Below the pieces are notes generated by a model. It searched no databases. It was not told where the DNA came from and saw only the letters and a list, made by a program, of their open reading frames with translations. 64,000 nt of DNA. It comes from Mastigias papua. Its lineage: Eukaryota; Cnidaria; Scyphozoa; Rhizostomeae; Mastigiidae. Numbering within the stretch: the first letter of the stretch is position 1; each line of letters starts with the position of its first letter. The position numbers were made by a program, and so were the translations under genes. The stretch lies in assembly GCA_964019165.1 (NCBI GenBank), contig OZ025269.1, forward strand, positions 13,330,422 through 13,394,421, given 5' to 3'. Below, piece after piece: positions 1 through 15,143 of the stretch.

Positions 1-3000
1 TGGTATTTTGCCGACAAATGACCAAATTTGACATTGATTGATTTTGATTGCAGATTGAAAAGTAATGAGAATCAGCGATATTTGGCCTAAAAGTAAGGCT
101 ATAACCTTGGTATTTTGCCGAAAAATGACCAAAATTGAAATTTATTGATTTTGATTGCAGATTGAAAAGTGATGAAAATAAGCGATTATTGGCCAAAAAG
201 TAAGGTTATAACCGTTGTACTTTGCCGAAAAATGACCAAAATTGAAATTGATTGATTTTGATTGCAGATTGAAAAGTGATGAAATAGAGCGATTTTTGGG
301 CAAAAAGTAAGGCTATAACCTTGGTAAATTGCCAAAAATGACCAAAATTGAAATTGATTGAACTTGATGGCAGATTGAACAGTGATGAAAATGAGCGATT
401 TTTGGCCGAAAATTAAGGCTATAACATTGGTATTTTGCCGACAAATGACTAAAATTGAAATTGATTGAACTTGATGGCAGATTGAAAAGTGATGAAAATT
501 AGGAATTTTTGGCCGAAAAGTAAGCCTATATAACCTTGGTATTTTGCCGAGAAATGACCAGAATTGACATTGATTCATTTTGATTGCAGATTGAAAAGTG
601 ATGAAAATGAGCAATTATTGGCCAAACAGTAAGGCAATAACCTTGGTATTTTGCCGAAAAATGACCAAAATTGAAATTGATTGATTTTGATTACAGATTG
701 AAAAGTGATGAAACTGACCAATTTTTGGCGGAAAAGTAAGGCTATTTAACCTTGGTATTTTGCCGAAAAATGACCATAATTGAAATTGATTGATTTTGAT
801 TGCAGATTGACAACTGATTACAGTCAGCTATTTTTGGCCGAAAAGTAAGGCTATAACCTTGGTATTTTGCCGACAAATGACCAAAATTGAAATTGATTGA
901 TTTTGATTGCAGATTGAACAGTGATGAAAATGAGCGATTGTTGGCCAAAAAGTAAGGCTATAACCTTGGTAGTTTGCCGAAAAATGACCAAAATTGAAAT
1001 TGATTCATTTTGATTGCAGATTGAAAAGTGATGAAAATGAGCGATTATTGGCCAAAAAGTAAGGTTACAACCTTTGTACTTTGCCGAAAAATGACCAAAA
1101 TTGAAATTGATTGATTTTGATTGCAGATTGAAAAGTGATGAAAATGAGCGATTTTTGGCCAAAAAGTAAGGCTATAACCTTGGTAAATTGCCACAAATGA
1201 CCAAAATTGAAATTGATTGAACTTGATGGCAGTTTGAAAAGTGATGAAAATGAGCGATATTTGGCCAAAAAGTAAGGCTATGACCTTGGTATTTTGCCGA
1301 AAAATGACCAAAATTGAAATTGATTGAACTTGATGGCAGATTGAAAAGTGATGAAAATGAGCGATTTGTGGCCAAAAAGTAAGGCTATAACCTTGGTATT
1401 TTGCCGACAAATGACCAAAATTGAAATTGATTGATTTTGATTGCAGATTGAAAAGTGATGAAAATGAGCGATTTTTGGCCGAAAAGTAAGGCTATGACCT
1501 TGGTATTTTGCCGAAAAATGACCAAAATTGAAATTGATTGATTTTGATTGCAGATTGAAAAGTGATGAAAATGTGCGATTTTTGGCCAAAAAGTAAGGCT
1601 ATAACCTTGATATTTTGCCGAAAAATGACCAAAATTGAAATTGATTGATTTTGATTACAGATTGAAAAGTGATGAAACTGACCAATTTTTGGCGGAAAAG
1701 TAAGGCTATTTAACCTTGGTATTTTGCCGAAAAATGACCATAATTGAAATTGATTGATTTTGATTGCAGATTGACAACTGATTACAGTCAGCTATTTTTG
1801 GCCGAAAAGTAAGGTTATAACCTTGGTATTGTGCCGACAAATGACCAAAATTGAACTTGATTGATTTTGATTGCAGATTGAACAGTGATGAAAATGAGCG
1901 ATTTTTGGCCAAAAAGTAAGGCTATAACCTTGGTATTTTGCCGAAAAATGACCAAAATTGAAATTGATTGATTTTGATTGCAGATTGCAAAGTGATGAAA
2001 ATGAGCGATTTGTGGCCAAAAAGTAAGGTTATAACCTTGGTATTTTGCCGAAAAATGACAAAAATTGAAATTGATTGATGTTGATTGCAGATTGAAAAGT
2101 GATGAAAATGAGCAATTTTTGGCCAAAAAGTAAGGCTATAATCTTTGAATTTTGCCGACAAATTACCAAACTTGACATTGATTGATTTTGATTGCAGATT
2201 GAAAAGTGATGACAATGAGCGATTTTTGGCCTAAACGTAAGGCTATCATCTGTGTATTTTGCCGAAAAGTGACCAACTTTGACATTGATTGATTTTGATT
2301 GCAGATTGCAAAGTGATGAAAATGAGCGATATTTGGCCAAAGAGTAAGGCTATAACCTTTGTACTTTCCCGAAAAATGACCAAAATTGAAATTGATTGAT
2401 GTTGATTGCAGATTGAAAAGTGATGACAATGAGCGATTTTTGGCCAAAAAGTAAGGCTATAACCTTGGTAAATTGCCAAAAATGACCAAAATTGAAATTG
2501 ATTGACGTTGTTTGCAGATTGAAAACTGATGAAAGTAAGCGATTTTTGGCCGAAAAGTAAGGCTATAACCTTGGTATCTTGCCGAAAAATGACCAAACTT
2601 GACATTGATTCACGTTGTTTGCAGATTGACAAGTGATGAAAATAAGCGATTTTTAGCCTAAAAGTAAGGCTATAACCTTGGTATTTTACCGAAAAATGAC
2701 CAAAATTGAAATTGATTGATGTTGATTGCAGATTGACAAGTGATGAAAATGAGCGATTTTTGGCCGAAAAGTAAGGCTATAACTTTGGTATTTTGCCGAC
2801 AAATGACCAAAATCGAAATTGATTGATTTTGATTGCAGATTGAACAGTGATGAAAATGAGCGATGTTTGGCCAAACAGTAAGGCTATAAGCTTTGTATTT
2901 TGCCGAAAAATGACCAAAATTGAAATTGATTGACGTTGTTTGCAGATTGAAAACTGATGAAAGTAAGCGATTTTTGGCCGAAAAGTAAGGCTATAACCTT

Positions 3001-6000
3001 GGTATTTTGCCGAAAAATGACCAAACTTGAAATTGATTCACGTTGTTTGCAGATTGACAAGTGATGAAAATAAGCGATTTTTAGCCTAAAAGTAAGGCTA
3101 TAACCTTGGTATTTTACCGAAAAATGACCAAAATTGAAATTGATTGATGTTGATTGCAGATTGAAAAGTGATGAAAATGAGCGATTTTTGGCCGAAAAGT
3201 AAGGCTATAACCTTGGTATTTTGCCGAAAAATGACCAAAATCGAAATTGATTGATTTTGATTGCAGATTGAAACGTGATGAAAATGAGCGATTTGTGGCC
3301 AAAAAGTAAGGCTATAACCTTTGTAGTTTGCCGAAAAATGACCAAACTTGAAATTGATTGATTTTGATTGCAGAGTTAAAAGTGATGAAAATGAGCGATT
3401 TTTGGCCAAGAAGTAAGGCTATAACCTTGGTATTTTGCCGAAAAATTACGAAATTTGACATCGATTGATTTTGATTGCAGATTGAAAAGTGATGAAACTG
3501 AGCAATTTTTGGCCGAGAAGTAAGGCTATAACCTTGTTATTTTGCCGACAAATGACCAAAATTGAAATTGATTGATTTCGAGTGCAGATTGAGAAGTGAT
3601 GAAACTGAGCAATTTTTGGCCGAAAAGTAAGGCTATATAACCTTGGTATTTTGCCGAAAAATGACCAAAATTGAATTTGATTGACTTTGATTGCAGATTG
3701 ACAACTGATTACACTCAGCGATTTTTGGCCGAAAAGTAAGGCTATAACCTTGTTATTTTGCCGAAAAATGACCAACCTTGAAATTGATTCACGTTGTTTG
3801 CCGAGTGAAAAGTGATGAAACTAAGCGATTATTGGCTAAAATGTAAGGCTATAACCGTGATATTTTGCCGACAAATGACCAAAATTGAAATTTATTGATT
3901 TTGATTGCAGATTGAAAATTGATGACAATCAGCAATTTTTGGCCAAACAGTAAGGCTATAACCTTGGTATTTTGCCGAAAAATGACCAAAATTGAAATTG
4001 ATTGATTTTGATTGCAGATTGACAACTGATTACAATCAGCGATTTTTGGCAGAAAAGTAAGGCTATAACCTTTGTATTTTGCCGACTAATGACACAAATC
4101 GAAATTGATTGATTTTGATTGCAGATTGAAAAGTGATGAAAATGAGCGATTTTTGGCCGATAAGTAAGGCTATAACCTTGGTATTTTGCCGAAAAATGAC
4201 CAAAATTGAAATTGATTGATTTTGATTGCAGATTGCAAAGTGATGAAAATGAGCGATTTTTGGCCAGACAGTAAGGCTATAACCTTTGTACTTCGCCGAA
4301 AAATGACCAAAATTGAAATTGATTGATTTTGATTGCAGATTGAAAAGTGATGAAAATGAGCGATTTGTGGCCAAAAAGTAAGGCTATAACCTTGGTGGTT
4401 TGCCGAAAAATGACCAAAATTGAAATCGATTGATTTTGATAGCAGATTGAAAAGTGATGACAATGAGCGATATTTGGCCAAAAAGTAAGGCTATAACCTT
4501 GGTATTTTGCCGAAAAATGACCAAAATTGAAATTGATTGAGTTTGATTGCAGATTGAAAAGTGATGAAAATGAGCGATTTTTGGCCAAACAGTCAGGCTA
4601 TAACTTAGGTATTTTGCCGAAAACTGACCAAAATTGAAATTGATTGATTTTGATTGCAGATTGAAAACTGATTACAATTAGCGATTTTTGGCCGAAAAGT
4701 AAGGCTATAACCTGTGTATTTTGCCGAAAAATGACCAAAATTGAAATTGATTGATTTTGATTGCAGATTGAAAAGTGATGACAATGAGGGATTTTTGGCC
4801 TAAACGTAAGGCTATCATCTGTGTATTTTGCCGAAAAATGACCAACTTTGACATTGATTGATTTTGATTGCAGATTACAAAGTGATGAAAATGAGCGATA
4901 TTTGGCCAAAGAGTAAGGCTATAATTTTTCTATTTTGCCGATAAATGACCACAATTGAAATTGATTGATTTTGATTGCAGATTGAAAAGTAATGAGAATC
5001 AGCGATATTTGGCCTAAAAGCTTGGCTATAACCTTGGTATTTTGCCGAAAAATGACCAAAATTGAAATTTATTGATTTTGATTGCAGATTGAAAAGTGGT
5101 GAAAATAAGCGATTATTGGCCAAAAAGTAAGGCTATAACCTTTGTACTTTCCCGAAAAATGACCAAAATTGAAATTGATTGATTTTGATTGCAGATTGAA
5201 AAGTGATGACAATGAGCGATTTTTGGCCAAAAAGTAAGGCTATAACCTTGGTAAATTGCCAAAAATGACCAAAATTGAAATTGATTGACGTTGTTTGCAG
5301 ATTGAAAACTGATGAAAGTAAGCGATTTGTGGCCGAAAAGTAAGGCTATAACCTTGGTATTTTGCCGAAAAATGACCAAACTTGAAATTGATTCACGTTG
5401 TTTGCAGATTGAAAAGTGATGAAAATGAGCGATTTTTGGCCGAAAAGTAAGGCTATAACTTTGGTATTTTGCCGACAAATGACCAAAATCGAAATTGATT
5501 GATTTTGATTGCAGATTGAACAGTGATGAAAATGAGCGATGTTTGGCCAAACAGTAAGGCTATAAGCTTTGTATTTTGCCGAAAAATGACCAAAATTGAA
5601 ATTGATTGACGTTGTTTGCAGATTGAAAACTGATGAAAGTAAGCGATTTTTGGCCGAAACGTAAGGCTATAACCTTGGTATTTTGCCGAAAAATGACCAA
5701 ACTTGAAATTGATTCACGTTGTTTGCAGATTGACAAGTGATGAAAATAAGCGATTTTTAGCCTAAAAGTAAGGCTATAACCTTGGTATTTTACCGAAAAA
5801 TGACCAAAATTGAAATTGATTGATGTTGATTGCAGATTGAAAAGTGATGAAAATGAGCGATTTTTGGCCGAAAAGTAAGGCTATAACCTTGGTATTTTGC
5901 CGAAAAATGACCAAAATCGAAATTGATTGATTTTGATTGCAGATTGAAACGTGATGAAAATGAGCGATTTGTGGCCAAAAAGTAAGGCTATAACCTTTGT

Positions 6001-9000
6001 AGTTTGCCGAAAAATGACCAAACTTGAAATTGATTGATTTTGATTGCAGAGTTAAAAGTGATGAAAATAAGCGATTTTTGGCCAAGAAGTAAGGCTATAA
6101 CCTTGGTATTTTGCCGAAAAATTACGAAATTTGACATCGATTGATTTTGATTGCAGATTGAAAAGTGATGAAACGGAGCAATTTTTGGCCGAGAAGTAAG
6201 GCTATATAACCTTGGTATGTTGCCGAAAAATGACCAAAATTGAAATTGATTGATGTTGATTGCAGATTGAAAAGTGATGAAAATGAGCGATTTTTGGCCA
6301 AAAAGTTAGGCTATAACTTGGTATTTTGCCGAAAAATGACCAAAATTGAAATTGATTGATTTTGATTGCAGATTGACAACTGATTACAATCAGCGATTTT
6401 TGGCCGAAAAGTAAGGCTATAACCTTGGTATTTTGCCGAAAAATGACCAAAATTGAAATTGATTGATTTTGATTGCAGATTGAAAATTGATGAAACTGAG
6501 CGATTTGTGGCCAAAAAATAAGGCTATAACCTTGTTATTTTGCCGACAAATGACCAAAATTGAAATTGATTGATTTCGAGTGCAGATTGAGAAGTGATGA
6601 AACTGAGCAATTTTTGGCCGAAAAGTAAGGCTATATAACCTTGGTATTTTGCCGACAAATGACCAAAATTGAAATTGATTGATTTTGATTGCAGATTGAC
6701 AACTGATTACACTCAGCGATTTTTGGCCGAAAAGTAAGGCTATAACCTTGTTATTTTGCCGAAAAATGACCAACCTTGAAATTGATTCACGTTGTTTGCC
6801 GAGTGAAAAGTGATGAAACTAAGCGATTATTGGCTAAAATGTAAGGCTATAACCGTGATATTTTGCCGACAAATGACCAAAATTGAAATTTATTGATTTT
6901 GATTGCAGATTGAAAATTGATGACAATCAGCAATTTTTGGCCAAACAGTAAGGCTATAACCTTGGTATTTTGCCGAAAAATGACCAAAATTGAAATTGAT
7001 TGATTTTGATTGCAGATTGACAACTGATTACAATCAGCGATTTTGGGCAGAAAAGTAAGGCTATAACCTTTGTATTTTGCCGACTAATGACACAAATCGA
7101 AATTGATTGATTTTGATTGCAGATTGAAAAGTGATGAAAATGAGCGATTTTTGGCCGATAAGTAAGGCTATAACCTTGGTATTTTGCCGAAAAATGACCA
7201 AAATTGAAATTGATTGATTTTGATTGCAGATTGCAAAGTGATGAAAATGAGCGATTTTTGGCCAGACAGTAAGGCTATAACCTTTGTACTTCGCCGAAAA
7301 ATGACCAAAATTGAAATTGATTGATTTTGATTGCAGATTGAAAAGTGATGAAAATGAGCGATTTGTGGCCAAAAAGTAAGGCTATAACCTTGGTGGTTTG
7401 CCGAAAAATGACCAAAATTGAAATCGATTGATTTTGATAGCAGATTGAAAAGTGATGACAATGAGCGACATTTGGCCAAAAAGTAAGGCTATAACCTTGG
7501 TATTTTGCCGAAAAATGACCAAAATTGAAATTGATTGATTTTGATTGCAGATTGACAACTGATTACAATCAGCGATTTTTGGCCAAAAAGTAAGGCTATA
7601 ACCTTTGTATTTTGCCGAAAAATGACCAAAATTGAAATTGATTGATTTTGATTGCAGAGTGAATAGTGATGAAAATGAGCGATTATTGGCCAAAAAGTAA
7701 GGCTATAACCTTGGTATTTTGCCGAAAAATTACGAAATTTGACATCGATTGATTTTGATTGCATATTAAAAAGTGTTGAAAATGAGCGATTTCTGGCCAG
7801 ACAGTAAGGCTATAACCTTGGTATTTTGCCAAAATATGACCACAATTGAAATTGATTGAACTTGATGGCAGATTGAAAAGTGATGAAAATGAGCGATATT
7901 TGGCCAAAAAGTAAGGCTATAACCTTGGTATTTTGCCGACAAATGACCAACATTGAAATTGATTGATTGTGATTGCAGATTGAAAAGTGATGAAAATTAG
8001 CAATTTTTGGCCGAAAAGTAAGCCTATATAACCTTGGTATTTTGCCGAAAAATGACCAAAATTGAAATTGATTGATTTTGATTGCAGTGTGAAAAGTGAT
8101 GAAAATGAGCGATTTGTGGCCAATAAATAAGGCTATAACCTTGGTATTTTGCCGAAAAATGACCAACATTGAAATTGATTGATTTTGATTGCAGATTGAA
8201 AAGTGATGAAAATGAGCGATTTTGGCCAAAAAGTAAGGCTATAACCTTGGTATTTTGCCGAACAATGACCAAATTTGACATCGATTGATTTTGATTGCAG
8301 ATTAAAAAGTGTTGAAAATGAGCGATTTCTGGCCAGACAGTAAGGCTATAACCTTGGTATTTTGCCAAAATATGACCACAATTGAAAGTGATTGAACTTG
8401 ATGGCAGATTGAAAAGTGATGACAATGAGCGATATTTGGCCAAAAAGTAAGGCTATAACCTTGGTATTTTGCCGACAAATGACCAAAATTGAAATTGATT
8501 GATTTTGATTGCAGATTGAAAAGTGATGAAAATGAGCGATTTTTGGCCAAAAAGTAAGGCTATGACCTTGGTATTTTGCCGAAAAATGACCAAAATTGAA
8601 ATTGATTGATTTTGATTGCAGATTGAAAAGTGATGAAAATGTGCGATTTTTGGCCAAAAAGTAAGGCTATAACCTTGGTATTTTGCCGAAAAATGACCAA
8701 AATTGAAATTGATTGATTTTGATTGCAGATTGAAAAGTGATGAAAATAAGCGATTGTTGGCCAATAAGTAAGGCTATAACCTTTGTATTTTGACGAAAAA
8801 TGACCAAAATTGAAATTGATTGATTTTGATTGCAGATTGAAAAGTGATGAAAATGTGCGATTTTTGGCCGAAAAGTAAGGCTATAACCTTGTTATTTTGC
8901 CGAAAAATGACCAAAATTGAAATTGATTGATTTTGATTGCAGATTGAAAAGTGATGAAAATGAGCGATTTTTGGCCAAAAAGCAAGGCTATATCCTTTGT

Positions 9001-9113
9001 ATTTTGCCGACAAATGACCAAAATTGAAATTGATTGATTTTGATTGCAGATTGAAAAGTGATGAAAATGAGCGATGTTTGGCCAAAAAGTAAGGCTATAA
9101 CCTTGGTATGTTG
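1..9113. repeat. 107-bp tandem satellite array (about 85 monomers)
   Basis: The whole stretch is a head-to-tail array of a 107-bp monomer containing the landmarks AAGGCTATAACCTTGGTATT, TTGCCGAAAAATGACC, TTGATTGCAGATTG and GTGATGAAAATGAGCG. It continues past the left edge of the window. Monomers differ from each other by a few substitutions, and 1-bp phase slips are rare. Variant monomers recur in blocks: the 2.2-4.55 kb block is copied at about 4.8-7.55 kb with offsets of 24, 26, 25 and then 28 monomers, so whole monomers were gained or lost. Smaller duplications have offsets of 9 monomers (0.74 versus 1.71 kb) and 5 monomers (7.7 versus 8.2 kb). No promoter, spacer or gene is visible. This is satellite DNA, possibly pericentromeric or heterochromatic (inference). 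Confidence 0.97.
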
Positions 9114-10130
9114 CTCAAGGCTGAGACTACGTGAACGTCAGTGTGGTTGCAGATTGAAACGTGTTGAAATTAAGTCAAATTGCGACGGAGAGGAATGGCC
9201 TTGATATTTTGGCCACAACTAGCGGTTGTTTAAGGTGAAGCATTTCTATGGCAAATTAATATATGACGAAAGTGATCCAATCCTTGCTTAAAGGTAAAAC
9301 TGTTGCAGTGGTCCGAAAAGTTACGAAAAGTGGTATGTAAACATATTGATTGCAGATTGAAGGGAGATCAAATTGAGCCAAATTTTGCGAAAAAGTAAGA
9401 CTTGGTGCCTTACCCATAATGGCATAAATTGATATTCAGTAGGGTTGATTGCAGATTTTAAAAGTAATGATAATGAGCCAATTTTGCCAAATTTTACGCT
9501 ATAGCCTTGGCACTGTCCTTAAAAATGACCCATTGTGAAATGCAAGCACTTTGATTGTAGAGTAAATACTGATGAAAATAGTCCACTTTTGTCCTAGAAG
9601 GAAAGCTATAGACTCTGGAAAAGCCTTCAGTTTGATTGCAGATTGAAATGTGATGAAAATGAGCAGTTACTTTTAATTACTTTTATAACTAAATATTTTA
9701 TAACAAGTTTGTAATATTTGTATCTCTATGTTTAGTGTAAGTTTTAGGGTTGTTATGTAGTTCCATAATCCCTTTGCTTTTATATTGTAATTGCTTGCTG
9801 TTAATTTTATGAGAATAAAAAAGTAAACCAACATTGCCACAGCATGAGACCATAGCCTTGATATTTCCTCAAAAAATGACTCAAAGTAAATGTGATTGGT
9901 TTTTGATTGGAAATTGAATATTGATGAGAATAAGCCAATTTTGAACAAGTATTAAAGCTATAGTGTTGGTATTTTGCCGAAAATTGACACAAGTTGAAAT
10001 GCAATGATTTGTATTGCAGATTGAAATGGGATGAAAATGGGCCAACCTTTGCCAAAAAGTACGGCTGTAGCCGTTGTATTTTGTCCAAGGTGACCCAAAT
10101 TGGAATTGATAGAATTTGATTGCAGATATC
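9114..10130. repeat. Decayed satellite monomers at the array edge
   Basis: Past 9,113 the monomer is still recognisable (TTGATTGCAGATTGAA, AAATGAGCCAATTTTG, TATAGCCTTGG, TTTTGCCGAAAATTGAC) but heavily diverged and with irregular spacing. At about 9,670-9,845 the periodicity is broken by roughly 175 bp of unrelated AT-rich sequence; satellite sequence resumes at about 9,846 and fades out near 10,130. The pattern fits an array homogenised in its core and decaying at its border. Confidence 0.85.
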
Positions 10131-10617
10131 AGTGTTTTGTGTAGTTGTTAATTTGCATATTCTAAAGTTTGGGCTGACGGGGTACCTAAACTATACCCAC
10201 CCCAATCTGTGGTGGTTGTTGTGGCCCCTGGTCTTTTTCAATATCAATCCATATTGGACACTTTTTGACCGATGACCTCTCTAGCCTCCACTTTACTCTT
10301 ATCATTGCTTTTGATATCAAGGTTACAGGTGATGCGCTCATAATATTATGTCGCCATCTTTTTGCTGATTTAGCTCGACTTCGCTTTGTTCTAGGTGTTT
10401 ATTCTATTCCTTTCGTTTCTCCTCTACCCGAAGTTCTCCGACAAATTCCACTACACCACAACCATATCTTACAGGAGTCTAGCTTATGACGCAATTTACT
10501 TAGGCATGGTTCGTGACAATCCCCTTGGAATATACTGAGTGTTGGTGCAAAATAAAAAGCACCCAATGTCTCATTCTTGAGCGTTATGGACAGATAATCT
10601 TTCGAAGAAATCCAAAC
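10131..10617. other. Unassigned intergenic sequence
   Basis: I see no gene, RNA or repeat here. Open frames are short, lack a recognisable domain and show no convincing splice-site context. Confidence 0.5.
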
Positions 10618-10619
10618 AC

Positions 10620-10815
10620 TTGTTTGGTTTAGTTAACACAACTCCGATCATATCTATATTCTCTCTACTTAAAACCAATTATCAAGTAAAATGGCCCAAA
10701 TTTAGTTCTGCCATGCATGTGCTGTCGATATCCTGCATGATGATAAGTCAATTAGGTTGGACGAAAATCTACTTGGTCAGAACTCCCAACATATCAAACA
10801 TTTGCCGGCTATGCC
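10620..10815. repeat. Foldback element, family C copy 1
   Basis: The two halves are imperfect inverted complements. The left half has GATCATATCTATATTCTC then ACCAATTATCAAG; the right half has TGATGATAAGTCAATTAGG then TTGGTCAGAACTCCCAACAT. Related copies are at 18,752, 20,222 and 50,096. It is a small non-autonomous palindromic MITE, the most diverged of the four. Confidence 0.6.
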
Positions 10816-11770
<955 letters not shown>

Positions 11771-12714
11771 TCCATAGCAGCGAGTCCTGATTCATCCTTG
11801 CTTCACGACAGCATTTTTAAGACATGATAACAGTTTAGCTAATATAAAACATGTGTAATTTTTTTCCCTTTGAAGTTCAGCACTTGCTTTAAATCTATAA
11901 TTCTAATTGAGTGGTCTTGCAAGCTTAGACATCCTTCTCAACTATTGATTCTTTTGTAAAAGCTATTGCATTTCAATGCCTTTCAGTGCTTTCAAAAATG
12001 CTAATGTTAGCTTTGTATACAGTTAGTACACGTCACGCCCATTGACACCTCCACTTTGCTAAATCAACAGAACCATGAAAAAACTGAGGAACGCTTTGGT
12101 AATGGAACACCCAGAGTGAGATGCGTTAACGTACATTTGCAAATTTCGTGCATGCAGTTAGATTTGCAAAATATGTCAGTTCAATTTACCACTTGTAGCA
12201 ATATCAGTCTTAGAAATGTGGTTATCTTCAGCATTCACGAGTTCCAAGAAGATCTCATTGATAGTTATATGGCCTGTAGTTACTGTGGCCAGCTTCAGTT
12301 TTTCAGGGGACACAGATACTGAAATCATAGCGAGAATCAGTCGGCTGGGAGACCTGGGATGCTGAGAGCCAGCTAGCGTGGCTCAAAATGCGCTGAATTA
12401 CATAAATTTGGTTAACTTCTGGCAAAGATTCAAAACAGTCCATTCTTTTCTTTTCAAGGCTGATCAAGTCAATTATAGGAATTCTAGTGGGGATTTTGTC
12501 CTGTGCCGAAGGTTGTTCCTTACCTACGACAGACACCTAAGGATGAAGGAATTTAACCACGCCCTTCAGAACTGGTTACAATAAATTATGCCACTAAATG
12601 GTGAGAAACACCAATGATCTTGAACAACAAAGGTTATGCTTTGATAAAAACTTTCCACCTCCTCATACTTTTCTTCCTCGATTTCAGGTGAATTATAAAA
12701 ATGATCGTGGAGAA

Positions 12715-12772
12715 AATTGGGGACATCTCCCTCTAGTTCTCTTCCCGTGATGCTACCACTGGGCTACGGGCC
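12715..12772 (-). repeat. tRNA-like fragment (possible SINE head)
   Basis: On the minus strand GCCCGTAGCCCAGTGGTAGC contains a full match to the tRNA/SINE A-box consensus (TAGCCCAGTGG) after a GGCCCG start. The expected B box downstream is only weakly present (AGAACTAGAGG). It is therefore a decayed tRNA-derived sequence rather than a functional tRNA gene. Confidence 0.35.
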
Positions 12773-14931
12773 TGGAAGTCCTTCAACTTACCCAACATCA
12801 TTTGGCAGGAGATTCAGAGCATCCAAAGAAGGCTTAGAGGGCAAAGTATCTCTTGCCTTATATTCGCTACAATATGTAGCCTGCTAATTGAATACTAATT
12901 TCTGCCTCTCTATTCACCCATGTGCCATTATGAGAACTTGAAAACAAACAGTACAACTAACAAGAGGTGCGTCGAATTTGACGTCTGAAACAGTAATCAC
13001 AGCTAATCGTAAATAGGACACTTTACTGGTATTTCGTTGAACTCTGGAACAATAAACACGCAAACACTTTTTCCTGCGAACGCAACTTAACTGAACACAG
13101 ATCAAAATCAATTTTCATTAAAGAAAATGCTATCAGTAGATCTGGTTTGCGTATCTAAATAATAGATAGCTTCACTTGCGTCAGCAGCAAGTACACAGTT
13201 CAGAATACAACAATAAAAAAGATTAATTCACTTCTAACTATCGAGCTAATAGTATTCTTAAGAATCTCTATCTTTCATATCTAAATAGTCAAGATATCAT
13301 TAAGCACTATTACGTAAATATTTACGCCTTATAAATACCGCTCTAGCTAACAAGCTGCCATATTCTGGATATTAATATTTCAAGAAATTGTATTTTTCTA
13401 TTCCTAAGGGCTAACTATTCACAGCACAATTTCGCCACAGTTTCTGCTCATGCATTTGGCTTTTCTCAAATAGCACTTCTGGTGGCAGTATTGTATAAAG
13501 AACAGCCAGGACACACAATTCTACAGCTCTAGATTTCTACGTTGTATGGTCGTGGATTTTTTAAATCTCATTTTATTACTTTAACCTATCCAATTCGTGT
13601 CTTTGAGAAAGATGCTACGATGCTTTATTTTCTTTCCAATCGTTGGAATGGAGATTGATTTAACAATGAAGAAATTAATTTGTCTTTGAAATATGAACGA
13701 ATATATACACTTAATATTATATGAAAGTTAGTGAGAGGATTAGGCTAAAAGTTTCTCAATTTTTCCGGTATTAAAGTTATAACCTGAACTTGAATGTTGC
13801 CCATAACCTAAGACCTATTTCCAAAACATAAAAGTAAGGGCAGACACCAGACTCCAAGGAAAGAAGCTACATAGAATTACGTATTTTGTAAATTCAAGTA
13901 TGCAACTCACCAGTTTCTTAAGGTTGAAGGAATACAGTCCTCCGGATTCTTCGTGTATGTTGAAAATATTCCTCTAACAAGGGCCTAGCACAAGGTGGAA
14001 ATCCATCCATATTACGAGAGAGGATGACCAATTGTATTGCAAAATAAATTTAAAATAGAAAAGTAAAGTCACTTCAATACAAAAAATTCTGAAACTAACA
14101 GAGCATGATGGAAAAACAGGGTTTACAATTGTTGTCAGATATTTAGAAAACGTGATGAAATATGACCATTTTACAAAAGGAGATTTGCTATAGAAACTAC
14201 ATTGATTTTGGGGTGGCCCATAACTTTTAGAGCCAAGCCGATAGCATAGTGCTTTGATTTGGATCAAATCGGAATTAAGCGACTTGTTTTATCGCCACTA
14301 TTTATCAGACCCAGCCGAAACTTGGCAGTGATGGTAGTGATTCCAAACTCCTTTTTAGAATTGAAAGCCAAAATTAATATATTCTTAAAATATTTTTTTG
14401 ACTTAACACAATGAGAACTTTCTTCATAAACCAGTTTGTGAGATACATTAGAGCATAGACCCGTGCAGCATTGAGTTATACTCGAGCATTCTAGCTTGCT
14501 TCTCGCAGACAGCACATGAACTGTATGTAGCGCAGTGAAGATTACAATTTACCACGAATTAATATCTGAAGCGATTATACTGCCAACAACCAACGGAGTT
14601 CAAACTTACCATAGGCGAAATCTATTAAAAATTGTATTTTTCTCACCAAAATCCCCTTGGGTAAGCATTAGTGAGGTTCGCTGGCAAACAAAACTTATTG
14701 ATAAAAATCTTTGGCCTTATATTTTCTTTCCAGAAATGTTCGAACACTTAAAAAATGCCAAAGAATTATGAAAAATAAACCACTAGCATCCTATTCACGA
14801 TTTGTGAAGAAATCTGTCGCTGAAACAAAAGCTTCTCCATGCTAGAGCGATGGAACTTTGGAATTGAAATAAGGTAACAAAACTGTTCGCTTAAAACTGT
14901 AAGTGAGATTTTTACTGTGTGCTCACAAAAG

Positions 14932-14937
14932 TTTATT
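14932..14937 (-). promoter_or_regulatory. Candidate polyadenylation signal for the NK homeobox gene
   Basis: AATAAA on the minus strand, about 620 bp after the stop codon at 15,555. A nearer variant, ATTAAA, lies at 15,061-15,056. Which one is used, if either, cannot be decided from sequence alone. Confidence 0.25.
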
Positions 14938-15143
14938 CAAATGAGCTAGAAAGCACGAAACTGTTCTTGCAGTTATCCTAGCATACAAATATAAAAAGCA
15001 ATTGAATATTTTCAAAGAATTATTGCTATATTTCAGCCTCTCTCTTTCTGAATTCTTTAATGAAACCTACTACAGCATATAAAATAGTGCTAAAATGGAA
15101 TCTTATAAATACTACTGTAAAGACAATAGGATTCAGGGAAAAT

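Noticed and set aside
186..9085. Dozens of minus-strand open frames of 60-145 codons rich in FSSLFNLQSK and SISILVIFRQ
   Set aside because: They come from the 107-bp satellite: 107 is not a multiple of 3, so reading runs through all three frames and meets one recurrent stop every 321 bp. The frames are regularly spaced by 107 bp and have no independent start or codon signal.
1..9113. CRISPR-like regular repeat array
   Set aside because: The entire 107-bp unit is repeated without variable spacers, and the context is eukaryotic.
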